DNA of 31,436 bases from CAYNTS01 sp964400495 (GTDB lineage Bacteria > Fidelibacterota > Marinisomatia > SCGC-AAA003-L08 > D37C17), in NCBI GenBank assembly GCA_964400495.1, contig CAYNTS010000022.1, positions 1 through 31,436 of the forward strand, given 5' to 3'. A program made the position numbers and the translations under genes. The notes beneath the pieces were generated by a model. The model was given only the letters and a program-made list of their open reading frames with translations. It made no database searches and had not been told where the DNA came from. Shown one piece after another: positions 26,402 to 31,436 of the stretch. Each line of letters starts with the position of its first letter. Position 1 is the stretch's first letter.

Positions 26402-27985
26402 TTAAATAAATGTATAAGCTGGGATTGTTAGGAATTCATCAAATTCCTCTTTTTGTATCATATCAGAAAACAGGTTAGTCGCTTGCTTGAACGCACCTTC
26501 ATTATACCGATTTTCACCTACTTCTGTTTTAATTCTGTCACACTCTTCAATAACATATTGACTATATAAATCTTGAGTGATTGTTTCACCATTAGATAAT
26601 GTTGCCCCATGTTGAATCCACTGCCAAATTTGTGCTCGACTTATTTCAGCTGTTGCGGCATCTTCCATAAGGTTGTAGAGTGGCACGCAGCCGTTGCCTT
26701 GAAGCCATGCTTCAATATACTGAATCCCCACACGAATATTCGCACGGAAACCTTCTTCAGTAATTTCCCCTGAAGGCACTGCAAGTAAATCTTCGCCACT
26801 CACAACAACATCGTTTCGCTTATTAGCTAATTGATTTGAACCCGGCATACATGCATCAAATGCTTTTAGGGCAATCGGAGCTAGCCCAGGGTGGGCAATC
26901 CATGTACCATCATGTCCAGCATTTGCTTCTCGTTCTTTATCTAAACGCACTTTTTCCATTGCATTTGCATTTGCATCTTCATCATGTTTAATTGGAATTT
27001 GAGCTGCCATACCACCCATTGCATGTGCACCTCGTTTATGGCAGGTTTGAATCAATAAATTAACATAAGATTTCAAAAAATGAACATCCATTGTTATTAA
27101 TCCGCGTTCAGGTAAAGTAAATGACGCGTGGTTTCTAAATTTTTTAATAAAACTGAAAATATAATCCCAGCGTCCACAATTTAGTCCAGCAGAATGTTCT
27201 TTGAGTTCATATAATATCTCATCCATTTCAAATGCTGCTAAAATGGTTTCAATAAGAACCGTTGCCTTGATACTTCCTTGCGGAATTCCCAATGTGTCTT
27301 GTGCAAATACAAATACATCATTCCATAACCGAGCTTCAAGGTGACTTTCAAGTTTGGGTAAATAGAAATAGGGACCCGTACCATTTTGGATAAGGGTTTT
27401 AGCATTGTGAAAAAAGAATAATCCGAAATCCACAAGTGAGGCAGATAGTGGTTGCTCGCCATCTACAATATGTTTTTCTTCTAAATGCCAACCACGAGGT
27501 CTCACCATTAAAGTTGCAATATCATCATTCAATGAATAATGTTTACCAGAAACAGGATTTGTAAAAGAAATAGTTTTATTTACCGCATCACGCAAATTAA
27601 TTTGTCCATCGATAGTATTGTTCCAAGTGGGAGAATTTGAATCTTCAAAGTCTGCCATAAATACTTTTACAGCACTATTGAGTGCATTGATTATCATTTT
27701 TCTGTCCACCGGACCTGTGATTTCAACCCGTCTGTCTTGCAAATCTGCCAGTACAGGATTCACCTTCCAGTTGCCATTACGAATATTAGTAGTTGAATCT
27801 AAAAATCGAGGAAATTTGCCATTGTCAATATCCTTTTGTTTTTCAATACGCTTTTCGAGTAATTCTAATCGTCTATTATTAAACCGTTCCTGCAATTGAA
27901 ATACAAAAGCTACAGCATCAACTGTTAAAATAGTTCCAAATTCTTCGGTTAATTCACCATTTATTTGACAAGTAGTCTCTAACAT
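26402..27985 (-). CDS. aceB: Malate synthase A
   Basis: A 527-residue cytoplasmic enzyme that joins glyoxylate and acetyl-CoA into malate, completing the glyoxylate shunt. Length and motifs match the A isoform (E. coli 533): FMADFEDSNSPTW, VRPRGWHLEEKH with the catalytic Arg, KEHSAGLNCGRWDYIFS at about 262-278, MGGMAAQIPIK, and DAATAEISRAQIWQW with the catalytic Asp. It is first in the aceB-aceA operon. AAGGGA lies shortly before its start. Its promoter must lie in the 117-base gap shared with the divergent regulator. Confidence 0.97.
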   Translation of the reverse strand: MLETTCQINGELTEEFGTILTVDAVAFVFQLQERFNNRRLELLEKRIEKQKDIDNGKFPRFLDSTTNIRNGNWKVNPVLADLQDRRVEITGPVDRKMIINALNSAVKVFMADFEDSNSPTWNNTIDGQINLRDAVNKTISFTNPVSGKHYSLNDDIATLMVRPRGWHLEEKHIVDGEQPLSASLVDFGLFFFHNAKTLIQNGTGPYFYLPKLESHLEARLWNDVFVFAQDTLGIPQGSIKATVLIETILAAFEMDEILYELKEHSAGLNCGRWDYIFSFIKKFRNHASFTLPERGLITMDVHFLKSYVNLLIQTCHKRGAHAMGGMAAQIPIKHDEDANANAMEKVRLDKEREANAGHDGTWIAHPGLAPIALKAFDACMPGSNQLANKRNDVVVSGEDLLAVPSGEITEEGFRANIRVGIQYIEAWLQGNGCVPLYNLMEDAATAEISRAQIWQWIQHGATLSNGETITQDLYSQYVIEECDRIKTEVGENRYNEGAFKQATNLFSDMIQKEEFDEFLTIPAYTFI

Positions 27986-28059
27986 AATCCCTTATTTAAT
28001 TAAGTATTGCGGTTAATCCCCACAAAAAAGTACTGTGTGCATGTAATAAAATAATAGTA

Positions 28060-28101
28060 AATTTTACAGTAAAAATTTTACAATGTTAATTTTACAGTTA
28101 A
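28060..28101. promoter_or_regulatory. Operator-like array: three direct repeats at exact 14-bp period
   Basis: AATTTTACAGTAAA (28060), AATTTTACAATGTT (28074) and AATTTTACAGTTAA (28088) start exactly 14 bases apart. They share AATTTTACA and end one base before the regulator's start codon. The array also contains overlapping inverted symmetry, TTTTAC-A-GTAAAA (28063-28075) and GTAAAA-A-TTTTAC (28069-28081). It lies between the divergent aceB and regulator genes. It is probably the binding site of the regulator, acting on itself and on aceB-aceA (inference). Confidence 0.55.
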
Positions 28102-28102
28102 T

Positions 28103-29674
28103 ATGAAATATCAAGCAGGACTTATACGAAAAACCCATTTTCTAGGGACAAAAATTCGCTATTTGCGAAAAAATCTTGGGATGACTCTCGAAGATTTATC
28201 AGTACGATGTGTTCAGGTAAATTCCCGTCATGCTCCTTCGGTATCTTATATTAGCTTAATTGAAACAGGACGCAGGGTGCCTTCTAGGGAGTTACTTGCA
28301 GTGTTGGCAGAGGTATTTCAAAAAGATTTACAATATTTCCTCGATGAAAACATTGCAATTCAGCCAACCTCTAAGCAAGAAACTGACCGTCGAGTTGAAA
28401 TTATGTCACTTGAACCCAGTTTTTTGTTTTCAAAAGATTTGTTAGAAACCACATTACCAGCTGTTTTAGCCCAAACTGGAACTACAGGTAGGCAATTTGC
28501 TCATATTTTAATTAGGGCGTATCAAGAGAAACATCAAAATCAATTTCCCGATATTGAACGAACTGCTGAAACTGTAGGGAAAAAGAAATTTCCACTTTTA
28601 GTAGATAATTTATTAGATCTCTATAAAAAACATGATTTAAAAATTAAGTGGTTTGACCATCCACTTTTTACAACTCGAGATGATGCTGGGCGAGATATTA
28701 AATCATTTTTTAGATCATTTTATGATTCACCAAATACGGTATATGTCAATGAACAGTTGAAAAATCAACCCGCACGATTGAAATATGATTTAGCATCTTT
28801 GTTGGGGCATAAAGTATTACACAATGGGGATGGTTTGATTTCCAGCAATGCAACAGGTGGTGAACTAGGAGGGTCTCCTAGACCAGATGAAAGTAAAACC
28901 GAAAAGGTAAATCAAGAAGATATTTTGTATGCGTGGAGAGATTTTGAATCGAGTTTCTTCGCTGGTGCGTTGCTATGTCCAAAGCTTCCTTTCAGACATT
29001 TTTTATATAGGGAATCTTACAATATTGATTTTTGTAAAAGATTACAATTATCTCCAGCAGTTGCGTTGCGTAGAATGACAGCAGTTTCTACCTATAAATA
29101 TTGGCATTATTTTGATGCATATCCACCCGGATATTTGCGTGCTGTGTATCGTGGAAATGGTATCCCTACACCTTGGGGGAATATGCGACTTGTTACTGAT
29201 CCATGCAAACAGTGGAATGTATTTAAAGCAATTAACCAACCACGCATTAAGAAACCACTTCACCAACTTTCTCTCATGGTGGATGGTGATGCATTGCGAT
29301 TATATTCTTCTATTTCTATGCGAACAAAAGATGCTGCCGATAATCCACACGTAATTTCTGCTGGAATAGATTTATCGCCAGCACTAGATTCGCAGGGGAT
29401 AGATTCAAAAACAATTTTAGCGGATATATATGCGTTATGTATGCAGGATAATGGAGATAGAATTTTAAATGATGCTCTATCTAAAGATGTTCAAAAAGTT
29501 GCAAATGTGCTTAATATTCATTGGATTCATAAAGCATTACAACAACCTGTAAGTATAATTTGTCCTCGGAGTACTAATTGCCCACGATCACAACATTGTG
29601 AAACAAAACCTATAAAGAATAAGAAATTACTATGGACCAACGAAATTAAAGATGAAATTTTAAATAAAGGATAA
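28103..29674 (+). CDS. ScfR/RamB-like XRE-family regulator with IrrE-type domain
   Basis: A 523-residue transcription regulator of the short-chain fatty acid/acetate regulator type (RamB, ScfR). The N-terminal helix-turn-helix lies at about 15-72 (KIRYLRKNLGMTLEDLS, then YISLIETGRRVPSRELL). The middle is an IrrE/ImmA-like metalloprotease fold, but the HExxH site has become S-L-L-G-H at 232-236, so it is probably a ligand-sensing rather than a cutting domain. Near the C-terminus three cysteines (487, 493, 499; CPRSTNCPRSQHC) match the Cys cluster at the end of this family. It is divergent from aceB-aceA, which RamB controls in Corynebacterium, so regulation of the shunt is likely. The next gene starts two bases downstream. 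Confidence 0.85.
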   Translation: MKYQAGLIRKTHFLGTKIRYLRKNLGMTLEDLSVRCVQVNSRHAPSVSYISLIETGRRVPSRELLAVLAEVFQKDLQYFLDENIAIQPTSKQETDRRVEIMSLEPSFLFSKDLLETTLPAVLAQTGTTGRQFAHILIRAYQEKHQNQFPDIERTAETVGKKKFPLLVDNLLDLYKKHDLKIKWFDHPLFTTRDDAGRDIKSFFRSFYDSPNTVYVNEQLKNQPARLKYDLASLLGHKVLHNGDGLISSNATGGELGGSPRPDESKTEKVNQEDILYAWRDFESSFFAGALLCPKLPFRHFLYRESYNIDFCKRLQLSPAVALRRMTAVSTYKYWHYFDAYPPGYLRAVYRGNGIPTPWGNMRLVTDPCKQWNVFKAINQPRIKKPLHQLSLMVDGDALRLYSSISMRTKDAADNPHVISAGIDLSPALDSQGIDSKTILADIYALCMQDNGDRILNDALSKDVQKVANVLNIHWIHKALQQPVSIICPRSTNCPRSQHCETKPIKNKKLLWTNEIKDEILNKG

Positions 29675-29675
29675 A

Positions 29676-30779
29676 ATGAATAAATTAGACAAAATTAGTG
29701 ACGTATTATTAATGGGACCGGGACCATCTTGTGTGTCTAAGAGTGTGTATAATGCACTCAGTAAATCAATAATTGGTCATTTAGACCCTGCATTCATTGA
29801 TATTATGGATGATATAAAAGGTTTTCTGCAATCTTTACTGAATACAAAAAATGAACTTACAGTGCCCATTTCAGGAACAGGTTCAGCTGGCATGGAAACT
29901 TGTTTTGTGAATTTGATTGAAAAAAATGACAATGTATTGGTTTTGGTTAATGGTGTTTTTGGGGTGAGAATGACTGACGTTGCCAAACGATTAGGTGCCA
30001 AAGTAGATGTGTTAGAATTTGAATGGGGAACTCCAGTTAGTGTAGAAGCAGTTCAAAACCAATTACAGAAAAATAATTATGATTTAGTTGCAATTGTACA
30101 TGCTGAAACATCAACCGGCGTGTTGAACCCAGTTGCAGAAATTGGTAATTTAGTATCTCAAACTGATGCACTTTACCTAGTTGATTGTGTAACCAGTTTA
30201 GGGGGCATGTCAGTTAAGGTGGATGAATGGTCTATTGATGCACTCTATAGTGGAACCCAAAAATGTTTGTCAGTTCCTCCAGGATTAGCACCTATTTCAT
30301 TTTCTCCAAAAGCAGTTGAAAAACTTAATAATAGAAAATCAAAAGTCCCCAATTGGTATTTGGATGTGAGCATGATTGCAAACTATTGGAGCGGTCAAGC
30401 CCGGGTGTACCACCACACTGCCCCCATCAATATGAATTATGCATTGTATCAATCACTGTTTGATATTTTCCAAGAGGGATTAGATGCAGTGTTTCAACGC
30501 CATTTGGATGCACACAATCAATTGGTTGATGGGTTATCTTTATTGGGATTAGATATGTTAGTTGAGAAATCTGCACGACTACCTATGCTAAATGCTGTAG
30601 TTATTCCAAATGGTGTTAATGATGCAAAATTTCGTTCCAATTTACTTCAGAAACATACTATTGAAATTGGTGGTGGACTCGGACCACTTGCTGGTAAAAT
30701 TTGGAGAATAGGTCTTATGGGACATACTGCCTATCCACATAATGTTGAACGAGTACTTGAAAGTATTAAAACAGGCTGA
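29676..30779 (+). CDS. Alanine- or serine-glyoxylate aminotransferase (class V)
   Basis: A 367-residue PLP enzyme of the AGXT/serine-pyruvate aminotransferase family, expected to convert glyoxylate to glycine with alanine or serine as donor. Visible marks are LLMGPGPSCVS, GHLDPAF, SGTGSAGMETC (phosphate loop), AETSTGVLNPV, VDCVTSLGG and Lys196 (YSGTQKCLSVPPGLAP), with the C-terminal KIWRIGLMGHTAYPHNV carrying the substrate Arg. It is preceded by AAAGGA and sits two bases after the regulator stop, so the two are one operon. The neighbouring isocitrate lyase makes its glyoxylate. Which amino donor is used cannot be told. Confidence 0.92.
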   Translation: MNKLDKISDVLLMGPGPSCVSKSVYNALSKSIIGHLDPAFIDIMDDIKGFLQSLLNTKNELTVPISGTGSAGMETCFVNLIEKNDNVLVLVNGVFGVRMTDVAKRLGAKVDVLEFEWGTPVSVEAVQNQLQKNNYDLVAIVHAETSTGVLNPVAEIGNLVSQTDALYLVDCVTSLGGMSVKVDEWSIDALYSGTQKCLSVPPGLAPISFSPKAVEKLNNRKSKVPNWYLDVSMIANYWSGQARVYHHTAPINMNYALYQSLFDIFQEGLDAVFQRHLDAHNQLVDGLSLLGLDMLVEKSARLPMLNAVVIPNGVNDAKFRSNLLQKHTIEIGGGLGPLAGKIWRIGLMGHTAYPHNVERVLESIKTG

Positions 30780-30906
30780 GGAAGACTGCGAGAATGACAA
30801 ACCTCCGATTGTGGTCTTTGCCAGAAATCGAAGCAAAGATTATGTGGTTATTGAGATGGATGAGTTTTTGGAGATTGTGAAGGAAAATGATTTTAACTCT
30901 CCGTGA
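30742..30906 (+). pseudogene. 54-codon ORF overlapping the aminotransferase end, probable gene remnant
   Basis: This frame has ATG at 30742 inside the end of the aminotransferase gene and a TGA at 30904-30906. The protein reads sensibly from about residue 10 on (LKQAEEDCEN, then KPPIVVFARNRSKDYVVIEM and DEFLEIVKE). Its GC content is visibly higher than that of its neighbours. The charged alpha/beta pattern recalls the tail of small phage-type nuclease/resolvase proteins, but that is a weak impression. There is no ribosome site. It may be the 3' end of a gene whose front was lost when it was joined to the aminotransferase, or a small overlapping gene. Confidence 0.35.
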
Positions 30907-30978
30907 ATATCAATTTCTATAAAGATATCAATACCTGCTTATACTAAATAATTTGTATTTTCTGCAAAAGTTATTTAC

Positions 30979-30983
30979 AGGAG
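30979..30983 (+). promoter_or_regulatory. Ribosome binding site before the TGA-containing frame
   Basis: AGGAG seven bases before ATG 30991. The site is intact although the following frame is interrupted by TGA at codon 21, so the interruption is either recent or tolerated. Confidence 0.6.
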
Positions 30984-30990
30984 ATTCACA

Positions 30991-31269
30991 ATGAAGGCAA
31001 TAAAAGTTATAGTTTCAATATTTATTTTACAAAATATCCTACACGCTGATTGAGATTTTGTAGCAATGGTTGCAAAAAATGGAACAGAAATAACAGATTT
31101 TAGCAATCCTAACGACACAAATCAATATGATCATGACTCCGTTGAGGATTGCTTTGATTTTTTAAAACAAAGGTCCCAATTTAACATTAATGGATATGGT
31201 GTAGTTTACTATACTACAGGTGGACAATGGGAAAATTCGCAAATTATTACGATAAGGAGAAAAAAATGA
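30991..31269 (+). pseudogene. Class II glutamine amidotransferase-like N-terminal fragment with in-frame TGA at the nucleophile position
   Basis: From ATG 30991 the frame encodes a signal peptide (MKAIKVIVSIFILQNILHAD), then TGA at 31051-31053, then DFVAMVAKNG and onward to a TGA at 31267-31269. After removal of the signal, the TGA stands where the N-terminal nucleophile Cys of a class II amidotransferase (C-x-[F/L]-x-A) would be, and NGYGVVYYTTGG matches the D/N-G-W/Y-G-x-x-x-Y segment of that fold. The frame then ends in IRRKK, far short of the usual domain length, at the ribosome site of the next gene. Premature stop plus truncation point to a pseudogene. Selenocysteine is a remote alternative; a weak hairpin (GCAA-TGG-TTGC, 31063-31073) follows. 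Confidence 0.5.
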
Positions 31270-31436
31270 AACATTTTACATTAGTAGTTTTTACATTGTT
31301 TTTAAGTTGTTTATTTGCACAAGATGATAATTATTTTGAGCAACAATTTGAATCTGATTCATTAGGATTTGGTGCTTTGATGGGGTTTAGGTTAGATATG
31401 GACGGTGAGTTTAGTGTTGTACAAAACAGAACATGG
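31266..31436 (+). CDS. Exported protein, partial (runs off the window end)
   Basis: The first 57 codons of a gene. ATG 31266 overlaps the stop of the previous frame (ATGA) and is preceded by AAGGAG at a good distance. The N-terminus is a clear signal peptide (MKHFTLVVFTLFLSCLFA, likely cut before QDD). An acidic segment follows (DNYFEQQFESDSLGFG), then GALMGFRLDMDGEFSVV. FLSC could also be read as a lipobox. Too little is present to name a family. Confidence 0.7.
   Translation, partial: MKHFTLVVFTLFLSCLFAQDDNYFEQQFESDSLGFGALMGFRLDMDGEFSVVQNRTW

Noticed and set aside
1..31436. CRISPR array, prophage, insertion sequence or transposase
   Set aside because: No regularly spaced repeats with unique spacers, no transposase or integrase motifs and no terminal inverted repeats were seen on either strand.

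Overview
The window is an AT-rich stretch of a bacterial chromosome. It looks most like Candidatus Marinimicrobia (SAR406 / Neomarinimicrobiota) or a close Bacteroidota/FCB-group relative. This is inferred from family habits: a secreted subtilase ending in two dockerin-like DxNxDGxxNVLDLV repeats, a lipoprotein with a Cys-rich 'DDCGVCNGD' module, a PorV/PorQ-like barrel protein, many small lipoproteins and tightly overlapping genes. No rRNA or tRNA gene was found, so the taxonomy is not proven from the window.

Layout. 1-492: very AT-rich, with at most a short remnant ORF. 493-4396: a translationally coupled peptide/nickel-type ABC importer (lipoprotein binding protein plus two permeases) followed by a methyltransferase where the ATPases would be expected. 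4478-5995: secreted S8 protease. 6043-8816: type II DAHP synthase and an ornithine aminotransferase-like enzyme. 8928-13093: a 7TM, six-PAS NarL-type histidine kinase with its LuxR-type regulator, closed by a terminator. 13188-13565: a stand-alone receiver domain without its phospho-Asp, followed directly by a C-rich region with twin hairpins and a strong terminator. 13896-14246: small TPR lipoprotein. 14424-16064: glycyl-tRNA synthetase, convergent with an endonuclease/exonuclease/phosphatase-fold lipoprotein. 17333-20300: threonine dehydrogenase, 2-amino-3-ketobutyrate CoA ligase and a TauE/SafE permease. 20320-24303 (minus): PriA, a gluzincin-type protease and a beta-barrel protein in one overlapping unit. 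24543-27985 (minus): RNase HI, then aceB-aceA. 28103-30779 (plus): a ScfR/RamB-like regulator and an alanine/serine-glyoxylate aminotransferase. 30742-31436: gene remnants and the start of an exported protein that runs off the end.

Functional themes. The glyoxylate shunt (malate synthase and isocitrate lyase) diverges from its probable regulator, and that regulator is followed at once by an aminotransferase that would turn glyoxylate into glycine. An array of three operator-like repeats with a 14-bp period sits between the two units. The threonine dehydrogenase/KBL pair also yields glycine and acetyl-CoA, so C2 and glycine metabolism recurs across the window.

The most unusual signals are: (1) the 3' region of the pseudo-receiver gene, where two adjacent hairpins present the same 8-mer ACTCCTCC (anti-Shine-Dalgarno) in their loops, resembling alphaproteobacterial 'cuckoo'/CcsR RNAs; (2) the pseudo-receiver itself; (3) the 14-bp operator array; (4) a reading frame whose only internal stop is a TGA at the position of the catalytic Cys of a class II glutamine amidotransferase, which is either a decayed gene or, less likely, selenocysteine.
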